The notes beneath the pieces were generated by a model. It worked only from the letters and a program-made list of their open reading frames with translations. It searched no databases and was not told the DNA's origin. A DNA stretch of 64,000 nt, from NCBI GenBank assembly GCA_947087265.1, contig CAMUBY010000006.1:1-64000 (forward strand). The letters run 5' to 3'. Both the position numbers and the translations under genes were made by a program. Shown here one piece after another: positions 10,134-19,111 of the stretch (position 1 is the first letter of the stretch; each line of letters begins with the position of its first letter). Source of the stretch: an uncultured Clostridia bacterium. Lineage in GTDB: Bacteria; Bacillota; Clostridia; Christensenellales; Borkfalkiaceae.

Positions 10134-10808
10134 ATGCGCATTTGTTTTGTGACAGGTGGAAGCTTAGCCGAATTTTCAAGGCTTGATACGCAAGGCGCGG
10201 CAGACGTTATCTGCGGCGGTTTTCAAACGCTTGGCGAAGTTAGTTACGAACGGGAATTGAGGGGCGAGACGGGGTTGTTTGAAGACGTCGCACTGCTTTC
10301 CAAGGAACGAAGAAACATCGTTGTGTGCGGTTGTTTTACCGACGCAAGGGGGATTCGCCGAAAATCGGTAGTCGTCGCGGAAAAAGGGCGAATCCTGGGT
10401 GTTTCCGATATGATGAACCGTATCGATTCGGGAGAATACCGCTGCGGTGCCGGAATTAAAATTTACGATACAGCCGTTGGGAAAATCGGAATTGTCGTCG
10501 GCGAAGATTTGTATTTTTCGCAAGTTTTGCAAACGCTTTCCGTTTGCGGGGCTGAGCTTGCTCTTTGTCTATGTGAAGAATTGAACGACAGTTTAGAACA
10601 GACGCTCATGCGCGCAGGTGCTTTTCTTTACGGGATTCCCGTTTGTGTTTGCTCTTACGGTTATGCGCAAGCAGCGGATATCGGCGGAAAAGTCCGTTTT
10701 GCTTCTCCGTTAAACCCTTGTTTTTACGATTTGGAGCGGGAACAGGAATATCACTTAGTTGAAACGCGCCAGCGCGGATTGTTCCGTAAAACGAAAAGCG
10801 GATTTTGA
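10134..10808 (+). CDS. nitrilase-fold protein lacking catalytic residues
   Basis: 224 residues with the carbon-nitrogen hydrolase layout: a KSVVVAEKGRILG strand pair (about 80-92) and GIKIYDTAVGKIGIVVGEDLYF (written here as the segment at about 106-127). In active members a lysine follows the first segment and a cysteine occupies the position before the acidic residue in the second; here those places hold non-catalytic residues (SDMMNR, and Gly in VVGEDLYF). It is therefore probably a pseudoenzyme or has diverged in function. Start at 10134 has GGGAG five bases upstream. Monocistronic between two terminators. Confidence 0.55.
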   Translation: MRICFVTGGSLAEFSRLDTQGAADVICGGFQTLGEVSYERELRGETGLFEDVALLSKERRNIVVCGCFTDARGIRRKSVVVAEKGRILGVSDMMNRIDSGEYRCGAGIKIYDTAVGKIGIVVGEDLYFSQVLQTLSVCGAELALCLCEELNDSLEQTLMRAGAFLYGIPVCVCSYGYAQAADIGGKVRFASPLNPCFYDLEREQEYHLVETRQRGLFRKTKSGF

Positions 10809-10850
10809 AATGTAGGAAATTTATTTATACAAACAGGATTCGGTAAAATA

Positions 10851-10878
10851 AAAAAACGCAGGATGAACCTGCGTTTTT
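10851..10878. terminator. bidirectional terminator
   Basis: AAAACGCAGG-ATGAA-CCTGCGTTTT with flanking A/T runs between the nitrilase-like gene and convergent degV. Confidence 0.9.
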
Positions 10879-10890
10879 GCTTGGAATAAA

Positions 10891-11760
10891 TTATTTTTCT
10901 TTTCTCATACAAGCTACTGCTAGTGCGCCGGGACCGATGTGGCAGGATACGCTGAGAGAAAGTGGGTCTGTGAAAACGAAAGGCACTTCGGGGAAAGTAT
11001 CTTGCAGTTCCGCTTTGAAAATTTCGGCTTCTTTGTCGTTCGCGGTATGTGCAATCGCAATTACTATTTCACCGCTTTTTACAAGGTGGGGGAAGCGGTT
11101 TTCCAAATCCGATTTAATTGCCGATATCATAACTTCTTTTGCTTTTTTCAAAGTCTGTACTTTTTTGAATGCGTCAAGTTTTTGTCCCTGAATTTGTAAT
11201 ACGGGCTTAATTTTTAAAATTGTACCGATGAGTGCGGCGGCAGGGGTAAGGCGTCCGCCTTTCTTTAAGTATTTGAGCGTATCTAACGAAATGTAAATAC
11301 TCGAATCCATTTTTGTTTTTTCAAGATATTCGGCAATTTCTTTCGCGCTCATGCCTTGTTCAGCCAGATGTTTCGCATCGATAACGCTTTGCTTCATGGT
11401 GATTGAAATGCGCTGATTGTCTACAACGTGAACCTTTCCACTATATTCTTTTGCAAGGTTTTGCGCCGTATGGCAGGATTCGGAAAGTCCGCTCGACATG
11501 GGAATATGCACGATTTCACTTCCGTCTTTCAAAAGTTCGTCCCAAAGTTCGGTGACGCTTGCAATCGAAGGTTGGGAAGTGGATACCGAAGCGTCTCCCT
11601 TCAAATATTTATAAAATTCTTCTTGCGTCAAATTGATGTCTTCAAAATATTCTGTACCGTTAATTAAAAACGGCATGGGAATCACTGAAATACCGAGTTG
11701 TTTTGCATCCGCTTGCGTGATGCCGCTGTTAGAATCTGTGACAATTTTAACTTTTGCCAT
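10891..11760 (-). CDS. degV: DegV family fatty-acid-binding protein
   Basis: 289 residues. DegV/FakB-type protein that binds a fatty acid and can present it to a FakA kinase. Signature TDSNSGI (about 7-13), the ligand-binding STSQPS (about 60-65) and HIPMSSGLS (about 83-91) are visible. No fakA in the window. Has its own promoter and no operon partner. Confidence 0.88.
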   Translation of the reverse strand: MAKVKIVTDSNSGITQADAKQLGISVIPMPFLINGTEYFEDINLTQEEFYKYLKGDASVSTSQPSIASVTELWDELLKDGSEIVHIPMSSGLSESCHTAQNLAKEYSGKVHVVDNQRISITMKQSVIDAKHLAEQGMSAKEIAEYLEKTKMDSSIYISLDTLKYLKKGGRLTPAAALIGTILKIKPVLQIQGQKLDAFKKVQTLKKAKEVMISAIKSDLENRFPHLVKSGEIVIAIAHTANDKEAEIFKAELQDTFPEVPFVFTDPLSLSVSCHIGPGALAVACMRKEK

Positions 11761-11792
11761 TTTTCTTTCTCCGTATGTTTTTTTGTATTTTC

Positions 11793-11821
11793 ATTATAAA
11801 TTAGCAAAAAAAAATTGTCAA
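11793..11821 (-). promoter_or_regulatory. sigma-A promoter of degV
   Basis: On the minus strand TTGACA, 17-bp spacer, TATAAT; 33 bases upstream of the start. Confidence 0.85.
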
Positions 11822-11881
11822 GAAAGATTTACTGTGTTTCAAAAAAAAATCAGTGCTACACTGAATTTCATAGAGTTAAGA

Positions 11882-11910
11882 TTGACAGAAGATGTCGAAA
11901 CAGATATAAT
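11882..11910 (+). promoter_or_regulatory. sigma-A promoter of nfnAB
   Basis: TTGACA, 17-bp spacer, TATAAT, about 50 bases upstream of the NfnA start. Confidence 0.85.
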
Positions 11911-11962
11911 ATCATCTATAATATAACGCTTATTAAAAAATATTTATATCGGAATAAGAGAC

Positions 11963-12808
11963 ATGATGTATCGAATCTTAAAACGTGAAAACTTAAACGA
12001 CACCGTTACGAGGTTAGACGTATATGCTCCTTATATTGCAAAAAAAGCGTTAGCAGGGCAATTTGTTATTGTACGTGCAAACGAGCGTGGAGAGCGCATT
12101 CCGCTCACAATTGCCGCATGCGACAGAAAAAACGGTGCCGTATCGATTATATTTCAGGTGGTCGGCGCAACGACTATGGAACTCAACGAAAAACAGGAAG
12201 GGGATTCGGTTGCCGATTTTGTAGGGCCTTTGGGTACGCCCACGCAACTTGACGGGTTGAAAAAGGTTGCAGTAGTCGGCGGCGGCGTCGGCTGTGCCAT
12301 TGCGTTGCCTGTAGCAAGGGCGTTGAAAGAGAGAGGAGCGGAAGTGACCTCGATAGCAGGATTCCGAAATCGAGAACTCGTGATTTTGGAAGATGAATTC
12401 CGTGAGGTTAGCAGCCGTTTTATTATGATGACGGACGACGGGAGTTACGGGGAACAAGGAAACGTTTGTATGCCGCTCAACCGATTGCTGGAAGCAGGGG
12501 AACGCTTTGATGAAGTTATTACAATCGGTCCGCTTGTGATGATGAAGTTTGTTGCAAAAACTACCGAACCGTATCATATCAAAACAGTTGCCAGCATGAA
12601 TCCCATTATGATTGACGGCACAGGAATGTGCGGCTGTTGCCGTGTGAGCGTGGGCGGTGAAATGAAATTCGCATGTATCGACGGGCCCGATTTTGACGCA
12701 CATCTCATTGACTTTGACGAGGCGATGAAACGTTCTAAAACTTATGCGCCCTTTGAAGCGCAGGCACGGGAAAAGCATTGTAATCTTTACAAGAAGGAGA
12801 GAAACTGA
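11963..12808 (+). CDS. nfnA: NfnA-type ferredoxin-NADP+ reductase subunit
   Basis: 281 residues. FAD/NAD-binding reductase with GQFVIVRANERGERIPLTI (FAD site, about 33-51), a VVGGGVGCAIALP nucleotide loop (about 109-121) and a C-terminal [2Fe-2S] site in GTGMCGCCRVSVGG plus FACIDGP (about 223-245). This is the architecture of NfnA, the small subunit of NADH-dependent reduced ferredoxin:NADP+ oxidoreductase, and of the sulfide dehydrogenase beta subunit. One base separates it from nfnB, supporting an NfnAB electron-bifurcating complex. Confidence 0.85.
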   Translation: MMYRILKRENLNDTVTRLDVYAPYIAKKALAGQFVIVRANERGERIPLTIAACDRKNGAVSIIFQVVGATTMELNEKQEGDSVADFVGPLGTPTQLDGLKKVAVVGGGVGCAIALPVARALKERGAEVTSIAGFRNRELVILEDEFREVSSRFIMMTDDGSYGEQGNVCMPLNRLLEAGERFDEVITIGPLVMMKFVAKTTEPYHIKTVASMNPIMIDGTGMCGCCRVSVGGEMKFACIDGPDFDAHLIDFDEAMKRSKTYAPFEAQAREKHCNLYKKERN

Positions 12809-12809
12809 A

Positions 12810-14204
12810 ATGTCAAAGTTCAATATGCGTCCCGATAAAAATCCGATGCCGACGCAACCTCCGCTTGTAAGGAATAAAAACTTTGAAGAGGTTGCGCTTG
12901 GTTATTCCGAAGAAGCTGCAATAGACGAGGCGAAACGCTGTTTGAATTGCAAAAATAAGCCCTGTGTGGCCGCTTGCCCCGTTAACGTAAATATTCCCGA
13001 ATTTATTGCACTTGCCGTAGAGGGGAAGTTTGAGGAGGCGTACGAAGTGATTTCGCGCACATCTTCTCTTCCTGCCGTTTGCGGAAGAGTCTGTCCTCAG
13101 GAAACGCAATGCGAAGGAAAGTGTACGCGCGGCATCAAAGGAGAGCCTGTGGCAATCGGACGTCTGGAACGTTTTGTTGCCGATTATCACAATCAACGCA
13201 GTGAGCAGAAAACGCGCGCGGTTGTAGGTAACGGACATAAAGTAGCCGTGGTGGGTTCGGGGCCTGCGGGGCTTGCCTGTGCGGGCGATTTGGCGCGGCT
13301 GGGTTACGAAGTTACGGTATTTGAAGCGTTGCATACAACGGGCGGCGTGCTTGTATACGGAATTCCCGAATTCCGTCTGCCGAAAACTATCGTGGAAAAA
13401 GAAGTGCAAGGGTTGAAAGATATCGGCGTAAAATTTGTAACAGACGCCGTCATCGGCAGACTTTTCACGGTAGAGGATTTAAAGTCGGAGTATGGTTTTG
13501 AAGCGGTATTTCTCGGGACGGGCGCAGGGCTTCCTCGCTTTATGGGAATCCGCGGCGAGAGCGCGAAGGGTGTTTTTTCGGCAAATGAATTTCTCACGCG
13601 TACCAATCTCATGAAGGCATATCAGCCTGACAGTGCAACACCGATGTTTCCTGCGAAAAGAGTAGCGGTGGTCGGCGGCGGCAATGTTGCGATGGACGCG
13701 GCGCGGAGCGCGAAACGCCTGGGCGCGGAAACGGTTTATATCGTTTACCGACGTTCCGAACAGGAACTTCCTGCGCGTTTGGAAGAAATCGAACACGCCA
13801 AAGAAGAGGAAATTGAATTTTTGTTTTTAACCAATCCCGTAGAGATTTTAACGGACGCCGAAAATAACGTGAAAGCCTTGAAATGTGTGAGAATGGAACT
13901 CGGCGAGCCCGACGCTTCCGGCAGACGCAGACCTGTCGAGAAAAATGGGAGCGAATTTGAACTCAACGTCGATTGCGTGATTCTTGCGCTCGGCACCTCG
14001 CCCAATCCGCTGATGAAACGCACAACCGTCGGTTTGGAAACGAAACCGCACGGCGAAATCATTGCGGATGAAAACGGGCGGACTTCTATAGAGGGCGTTT
14101 TTGCGGGCGGCGACGTGGTGACGGGTTCGGCTACGGTCATTCTTGCCATGGGCGCAGGAAAAACTGCCGCCAAAGCGATTCACGAATATATCCAATCCGA
14201 ATAA
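12810..14204 (+). CDS. nfnB: NfnB-type subunit (GltD/GltA-like flavoprotein)
   Basis: 464 residues. N-terminal cysteine-rich region for two [4Fe-4S] clusters (CLNCKNKPCVAACPV, about 46-60, and CGRVCPQETQCEGKC, about 90-104), FAD loop VVGSGPAGLACAGDLARLG (about 147-165) and NADPH loop VVGGGNVAMDAARSA (about 286-300). Annotated in many genomes as NADPH-dependent glutamate synthase GltA, but pairing with NfnA points to ferredoxin:NADP+ oxidoreductase, balancing ferredoxin, NADH and NADPH in an anaerobe. The start follows AAGGAGAGAAACTGAA. Confidence 0.85.
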   Translation: MSKFNMRPDKNPMPTQPPLVRNKNFEEVALGYSEEAAIDEAKRCLNCKNKPCVAACPVNVNIPEFIALAVEGKFEEAYEVISRTSSLPAVCGRVCPQETQCEGKCTRGIKGEPVAIGRLERFVADYHNQRSEQKTRAVVGNGHKVAVVGSGPAGLACAGDLARLGYEVTVFEALHTTGGVLVYGIPEFRLPKTIVEKEVQGLKDIGVKFVTDAVIGRLFTVEDLKSEYGFEAVFLGTGAGLPRFMGIRGESAKGVFSANEFLTRTNLMKAYQPDSATPMFPAKRVAVVGGGNVAMDAARSAKRLGAETVYIVYRRSEQELPARLEEIEHAKEEEIEFLFLTNPVEILTDAENNVKALKCVRMELGEPDASGRRRPVEKNGSEFELNVDCVILALGTSPNPLMKRTTVGLETKPHGEIIADENGRTSIEGVFAGGDVVTGSATVILAMGAGKTAAKAIHEYIQSE

Positions 14205-14243
14205 CGCGGTTATAATACGCGGATGCGGTTCATAGAATAAGGC

Positions 14244-14957
14244 ATGAATTTCTTTTACTGTCATCGCGTTATATTCGGGTTTACGGGACTTGCCCTTGCC
14301 GTTATCTTTACGTTCGGCGTCTGCTTTTTTGCATTAGTCAGAACGGCGGCAGCCAATACGCAGAGATTAACCGTTGTCATAGACGCAGGACACGGCGGAA
14401 TCGACGGCGGCGTGGTCGGTACGGTATCGGGCACAAAAGAGAGCGACGTGAATCTTGCAATCTCTCGATATTTGCAGAAAGAGTTCGAGACGGCGGGTTT
14501 TCGCGTGGTGCAAACGCGTCCTACGGAAGCGGGCTTATACGGTACGGCAACGTCAGGATATAAAAAACGCGATATGAAGAAACGGGCGGAAATCATCAAC
14601 GAAAACGCGCCTGCGCTTGTCATTTCCGTTCACCAGAATTTCTTTTCCATGCCGTCGCGCAGAGGGGCGCAGGTATTTTTCCGTGAGGATTCTTCCTCGT
14701 CCAAAACGCTTGCCTGCGCCATTCAAACGGCGTTCAATGAAATGCCCGAAGTCAGCCGCACGTACTCCGCCCTTGCAGGAGATTACTATGTTTTGAATTG
14801 CAGCGATTATCCGTCCGTTATTGTGGAATGCGGATTTCTTTCAAACGCGGAAGACGAAGCGCTTTTAATTTCGGAGGACTATCAGAAAAAAGTTGCATCG
14901 GTAATTGCGCAGGGTGCGCTTTCCTACCTTGCCTGCGGTTCTCTTGTAATTGCATAA
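14244..14957 (+). CDS. cwlD: N-acetylmuramoyl-L-alanine amidase CwlD-like (spore cortex)
   Basis: 237 residues: an N-terminal signal-anchor helix (about 10-35), then an Amidase_3 domain with zinc ligands in IDAGHGGIDGG (about 46-56), Glu in KESDVNLAIS, SVHQN (about 130) and the catalytic VECGFLSN (about 193-200). Size and domain match CwlD, which trims peptides for muramic-delta-lactam formation in spore cortex. It follows nfnB after 39 bases. Assignment to CwlD rather than another cell-wall amidase rests on length and absence of accessory domains. Confidence 0.75.
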   Translation: MNFFYCHRVIFGFTGLALAVIFTFGVCFFALVRTAAANTQRLTVVIDAGHGGIDGGVVGTVSGTKESDVNLAISRYLQKEFETAGFRVVQTRPTEAGLYGTATSGYKKRDMKKRAEIINENAPALVISVHQNFFSMPSRRGAQVFFREDSSSSKTLACAIQTAFNEMPEVSRTYSALAGDYYVLNCSDYPSVIVECGFLSNAEDEALLISEDYQKKVASVIAQGALSYLACGSLVIA

Positions 14958-14968
14958 TCATTCATTCG

Positions 14969-14997
14969 TTGACTTTCTAAAGTCTTCATGCTATACT
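14969..14997 (+). promoter_or_regulatory. sigma-A promoter of flavin reductase gene
   Basis: TTGACT, 17-bp spacer, TATACT; 40 bases upstream of the start codon. Confidence 0.75.
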
Positions 14998-15037
14998 GAA
15001 CGGCGTGAAGACTTTTTATTTTGAAAGGGGAACGTCC

Positions 15038-15598
15038 ATGAAAACCAACTTAAAGCCGACTACCTGTTTAGCGCCCGTGCCTGCCGTTATGGTTACGTGC
15101 GGAGATGAAATCGAGAATAACATTATTACGCTTGCCTGGGTGGGCACCGTAAATTCTGAACCGCCGATTGTCAGTATTTCTGTTCGCTATTCCCGTTATT
15201 CTCTTCCGCTGATTGAACGAACGGGGGAATTTACCGTAAATCTCGTCAATCAGAATCTGCTTCGCGCAATGGATATTTGCGGCGTCGTTTCGGGGAAAAC
15301 GCAGGACAAATTCGCTTTGACGGGACTTACGCGCATAAAAGGCGTTCAGGTAAAATGTCCTTATATCGGGGAAAGTCCGGTTGCGCTTGAATGTAAGGTG
15401 GTGCGCCGTACCGATTTCGGCACGCACGCCGTTTTGTTCGGTGAAATTGTAAACGTGATTGCGGACGAAGAATACGTGAAAGACGGAAAACTGAACTTGC
15501 CGAACGGACTTTTGGTGGCGTATCAGAACGGAAATTATACCGCAACGGGCGAAACTTTGGGAACTTATGCCTTTACCGCAAAAGACATACGAAAATAA
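15038..15598 (+). CDS. flavin reductase-like FMN-binding protein
   Basis: 186 residues of the FMN-binding split-barrel (flavin reductase/FlaRed) family: TCLAPVPAVMVTCGDE (about 8-23), NIITLAWVGTVNSEPP (about 27-42) and the phosphate-binding SVRYSRYSLPLI segment (about 46-57). Binds FMN and probably transfers electrons; substrate unknown. The ATG at 15038 follows GGGGAACGTCC and is preferred to the in-frame 15005 start, which lies just after the promoter. Confidence 0.82.
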   Translation: MKTNLKPTTCLAPVPAVMVTCGDEIENNIITLAWVGTVNSEPPIVSISVRYSRYSLPLIERTGEFTVNLVNQNLLRAMDICGVVSGKTQDKFALTGLTRIKGVQVKCPYIGESPVALECKVVRRTDFGTHAVLFGEIVNVIADEEYVKDGKLNLPNGLLVAYQNGNYTATGETLGTYAFTAKDIRK

Positions 15599-15656
15599 CG
15601 CATTACGGTGCATTAAGAATTTTATACATTTATACATTTTGTAACAAGTGAAACAC

Positions 15657-15685
15657 TTGACTTGCGCTTCGGTTTTTACTATAAT
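15657..15685 (+). promoter_or_regulatory. sigma-A promoter of the arginine operon
   Basis: TTGACT, 17-bp spacer, TATAAT, 31 bases upstream of argG. No obvious ArgR-box palindrome or T-box was seen, so the mode of arginine control is unresolved. Confidence 0.8.
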
Positions 15686-15716
15686 AAAACAGAAAAAATT
15701 TGAAAGGAAAATCCTC

Positions 15717-16946
15717 ATGGAAAAGAAAATCAAAAAAGTAGTTTTGGCATACTCGGGCGGTCTTGATACGTCCATCATTATTCCCTGGTTGAAAGAGAAT
15801 TACGATAACTGTGAAGTGGTCGCGGTTTCGGGTGACGTAGGACAGGGAACGGAGCTCGACGGCTTGGAGGAGAAAGCAAAGAAGACGGGCGCTTCCAAAC
15901 TCTATGTGTTGGACTTAAAAAAGGAATTTATAGAAGATTACGTTTTTCCCACCATTCAGGCAGGTGCGGTTTACGAGGACAAGTATCTGCTCGGAACTTC
16001 TTTCGCGCGCCCCGCTATCGCGAAGGGAATAGTCGAAATCGCAAAGAAAGAAAAGGCGGACGCTATCTGTCACGGCTGCACAGGCAAGGGCAACGACCAG
16101 GTGCGTTTTGAACTTGCTATCAAAGCGTTTGCGCCCGAAATGAAAATTATCGCGCCTTGGAGAATTTGGGATATCAAGAGTCGTGAGGAGGAAATCGAAT
16201 ACGCGGAAGCGCACAACATTCCTTTGAAGATTAACCGCGAAACCAACTATTCCAAAGATAAAAACTTATGGCACCTTTCGCACGAAGGTTTGGACCTTGA
16301 AAATCCTGCAAACGAACCGCTTTATGAAAAAGAGGGCTTCCTCGAACTTGGCGTATCGCCCTTGCAGGCACCCGATAAACCCGCTTATGTTACGATTCAT
16401 TTTGAAAAGGGGATTCCGACTGCCGTTGACGGCAAGAAAACGGGCGCGGTGGAACTCGTTGAAAAGCTCAACGAAATCGGCGGAAAGAACGGCGTCGGGC
16501 TTGCCGACCTTGTGGAGAACAGACTTGTGGGCATGAAATCGCGCGGCGTGTACGAAACGCCCGGCGGTACCATTCTTTATGAGGCGCACAGACTGCTCGA
16601 AACACTTTGTCTTGACAAGGCAACTATGCACTATAAGCAGCTGATTGCGATTAAATTCGGCGAAATGGTTTATGACGGTCAGTGGTTTACGCCGCTTAGA
16701 GAAGCGCTTTCGGCATTCGTTTCTAAAACGCAGGAAACGGTGACCGGTGACGTTAAACTCCGTATTTATAAGGGGAATATTACAAGCGCGGGCATTACTT
16801 CCCCCAATTCGCTTTACAGTGAAGATATCGCAACGTTCGACGACGACGGCGGCGCATATTCTCAAAAAGATTCCGAAGGGTTTATCAACCTGTTCGGGCT
16901 TCCCATCAAAGTGAAAGCGTTACTGGACGAAAAGAAACTGAAATAA
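15717..16946 (+). CDS. argG: argininosuccinate synthase
   Basis: 409 residues. Joins citrulline and aspartate with ATP. N-terminal PP-loop [15 protein letters not shown] (about 11-25), [13 protein letters not shown] (about 119-131) and the citrulline/aspartate-binding motifs are present. Start at ATG 15717 after GAAAGGAAA. First gene of a locus with every step from glutamate and carbamoyl-phosphate supply except argH, which is not in this window. Its stop shares one base with argC. Confidence 0.96.
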   Translation: MEKKIKKVVLAYSGGLDTSIIIPWLKENYDNCEVVAVSGDVGQGTELDGLEEKAKKTGASKLYVLDLKKEFIEDYVFPTIQAGAVYEDKYLLGTSFARPAIAKGIVEIAKKEKADAICHGCTGKGNDQVRFELAIKAFAPEMKIIAPWRIWDIKSREEEIEYAEAHNIPLKINRETNYSKDKNLWHLSHEGLDLENPANEPLYEKEGFLELGVSPLQAPDKPAYVTIHFEKGIPTAVDGKKTGAVELVEKLNEIGGKNGVGLADLVENRLVGMKSRGVYETPGGTILYEAHRLLETLCLDKATMHYKQLIAIKFGEMVYDGQWFTPLREALSAFVSKTQETVTGDVKLRIYKGNITSAGITSPNSLYSEDIATFDDDGGAYSQKDSEGFINLFGLPIKVKALLDEKKLK

Positions 16947-17869
16947 TGATAAAAGTATTTATTGACGGCAGAGCGGGAACGACAGGACTTCGCATCTACG
17001 AAAAATTAGAGGAGCGGGATGATATTCAAATCATCTCGCTTTCCGACGAAGAAAGAAAACAAACGGCGGCGAGAAAACGTGCAATCAACGGGTCGGACGT
17101 TACTTTCTTATGTCTGCCGGACGACGCGGCGAGAGAAGCGGTTGCGTTGTGCGATAACCCCGACACCGTGGTAATAGACGCCAGCACGGCGCACAGAACG
17201 GCAGAGGGGTGGGCATACGGCTTTCCCGAACTTTCCGAAAAGCACAGAGCACGCATTCAAACGAGTAAACGCATTGCAAACCCGGGCTGTTATGCAAGCG
17301 GTTTTATTTCGCTTGTTTATCCGCTTATAGGGGCGGGCATTGCAAGGCGCGATTATCCGTTTGTGTGTCATGCGGTTAGCGGTTATTCGGGCGGAGGAAA
17401 ATCCGCCATTGCGCAATACACGAATGCGGCGCGAGATAAGGAATTGGAATCGCCCCGACTTTATGCACTTTCGCTTTCGCACAAGCATATCCCCGAAATG
17501 ATGAAAGAATGTGCGCTCACCCAAAAACCTTTGTTTAATCCTTGTATCTGCGATTTTGAGCGGGGAATGCTGGTAAACGTTCCGATATTTCTTTCTCGCT
17601 TGGAGAAAACAGTGACAGTTGAAAATTTGCTTGAAATGTATCGCGAACATTATGCGGGAAGCCGTTTTATTTCCGTCAAACAAGAGGAGAGCGGCTTTAT
17701 TGCGGCAAATTCACTCGAAGGCACGAACAAGTTGGAAATTCTCATTCACGGAAACGGAGAGCAGGTTTTGCTGACTGCCCGTCTCGACAACCTCGGAAAA
17801 GGCGCTTCGGGCGCCGCAATTCAGAATATGAATATTGCGCTGGCGCTTGACGAGCGGCTCGGATTGTGA
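16946..17869 (+). CDS. argC: N-acetyl-gamma-glutamyl-phosphate reductase (short type)
   Basis: 307 residues, the shorter ArgC class. NADP loop GRAGTTGLRIYEKL (about 8-21), catalytic Cys in NPGCYASGF (about 114) and HAVSGYSGGGKS (about 143-154). Reduces N-acetylglutamyl phosphate to the semialdehyde. TAATG overlap with argG. The 3' end contains a promoter-like sequence for downstream genes. Confidence 0.93.
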   Translation: MIKVFIDGRAGTTGLRIYEKLEERDDIQIISLSDEERKQTAARKRAINGSDVTFLCLPDDAAREAVALCDNPDTVVIDASTAHRTAEGWAYGFPELSEKHRARIQTSKRIANPGCYASGFISLVYPLIGAGIARRDYPFVCHAVSGYSGGGKSAIAQYTNAARDKELESPRLYALSLSHKHIPEMMKECALTQKPLFNPCICDFERGMLVNVPIFLSRLEKTVTVENLLEMYREHYAGSRFISVKQEESGFIAANSLEGTNKLEILIHGNGEQVLLTARLDNLGKGASGAAIQNMNIALALDERLGL

Positions 17870-17875
17870 TATAAT
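17847..17875 (+). promoter_or_regulatory. internal promoter within argC 3' end
   Basis: TTGACG, 17-bp spacer, TATAAT, ending 21 bases before argJ. It could drive argJBDF-carAB separately from argGC. Confidence 0.6.
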
Positions 17876-17896
17876 CAAAAAGATAGGGTAATTACG

Positions 17897-19111
17897 ATGA
17901 TAAAACAGATAGAGGGCGGCGTTTGCGCTCCGCAAGGGTTTCGGGCAAACGGCGTTCATTGCGGAATCCGCAAGAATAAAATTAAAAAAGATTTGGCGCT
18001 CATCGTTGCGGAAACAAACTGTGCGGCGGCGAGCGTCTACACGCAGAACCTTGTAAAGGGCGCGCCCATTCTTGTTACGCAAAAAAATCTTGAAAACGCT
18101 TTTGCACGTGCGGTCATCGTAAACAGCGGAAACGCGAATACCTGCAATGAAAACGGCATTGAAATTGCAGAGGGAATGTGTAAACTTGTGGAGCAGTATA
18201 CGGGCATTCCGTCTTCCGACGTGATTGTTGCCTCCACAGGCGTCATCGGACAAAAACTTTCTTTAGAGCCGATTGCGGGCGGTATGGACGAACTTGTGAA
18301 AGGACTCGGCGCAAACAGCTCCGCCGCCGCAGAAGCTATTATGACGACGGACACCGTCAAAAAAGAAATTGCTTTTGAGTTTGAACTCGGCGGAAAAACT
18401 TGCCGTATCGGCGCGATTTGCAAAGGTGTGGGCATGATATGTCCGAATATGGCAACGCTTCTGATGTTTGTCACGACAGACGTGAACATCTCTCCGCATA
18501 TGCTGCAAAAGGCGTTGACCGCGGATGTAAAAGATTCCGTCAATATGCTTTCCGTAGACGGAGATACCTCTACGAACGATACCTTCGCGGTTTTGGCGAG
18601 CGGTCTTGCCGGGAACGACGAAATTGTCGCGCCGAATGCGGATTACGAAATATTCTGTTTGGCATTGCATGAAGTGACGGTTGCGCTTTGCAGAATGCTT
18701 GCAAAAGACGGCGAAGGTGCAACCAAATTGTTGGAGTGCCGTGTGAACGGGGCGAAAACTGAAGACGATGCACGCTCTGCCGCAAAGTCGGTTATAAAAT
18801 CAAACCTGTTGAAAGCAGCAATGTTCGGCTGCGATGCAAATTGGGGGCGCGTTTTGTGCGCAATCGGTTATTCGGGCGCCAATCTCGACGTCCGTAAAAT
18901 CGGCGTTGCATTCCGTTCCAGGGCAGGGGAAATAAAAGTCTGCGAAAGCGGAGCAGGAATTCCCTTTTCGGAAGAACTTGCCAAAAAAGTGCTTTCCGAA
19001 GATGAAATCATTATCGATATATCGTTGAACGACGGCGACTGCGGGGCAACGGCTTGGGGCTGTGACCTCACATACGATTACGTAAAAATTAACGGAGACT
19101 ACAGAACTTGA
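17897..19111 (+). CDS. argJ: bifunctional glutamate N-acetyltransferase/ornithine acetyltransferase
   Basis: 404 residues. Transfers acetyl from N-acetylornithine to glutamate, making the acetyl cycle self-sustaining. The autoprocessing site is in MICPNMATLLMF (cleavage before the Thr, about residue 183), with KGVGM just upstream. Bifunctionality (use of acetyl-CoA) is family-based inference; no argA or argE is seen nearby, which fits. Last codons overlap argB (TTGA). Confidence 0.94.
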   Translation: MIKQIEGGVCAPQGFRANGVHCGIRKNKIKKDLALIVAETNCAAASVYTQNLVKGAPILVTQKNLENAFARAVIVNSGNANTCNENGIEIAEGMCKLVEQYTGIPSSDVIVASTGVIGQKLSLEPIAGGMDELVKGLGANSSAAAEAIMTTDTVKKEIAFEFELGGKTCRIGAICKGVGMICPNMATLLMFVTTDVNISPHMLQKALTADVKDSVNMLSVDGDTSTNDTFAVLASGLAGNDEIVAPNADYEIFCLALHEVTVALCRMLAKDGEGATKLLECRVNGAKTEDDARSAAKSVIKSNLLKAAMFGCDANWGRVLCAIGYSGANLDVRKIGVAFRSRAGEIKVCESGAGIPFSEELAKKVLSEDEIIIDISLNDGDCGATAWGCDLTYDYVKINGDYRT

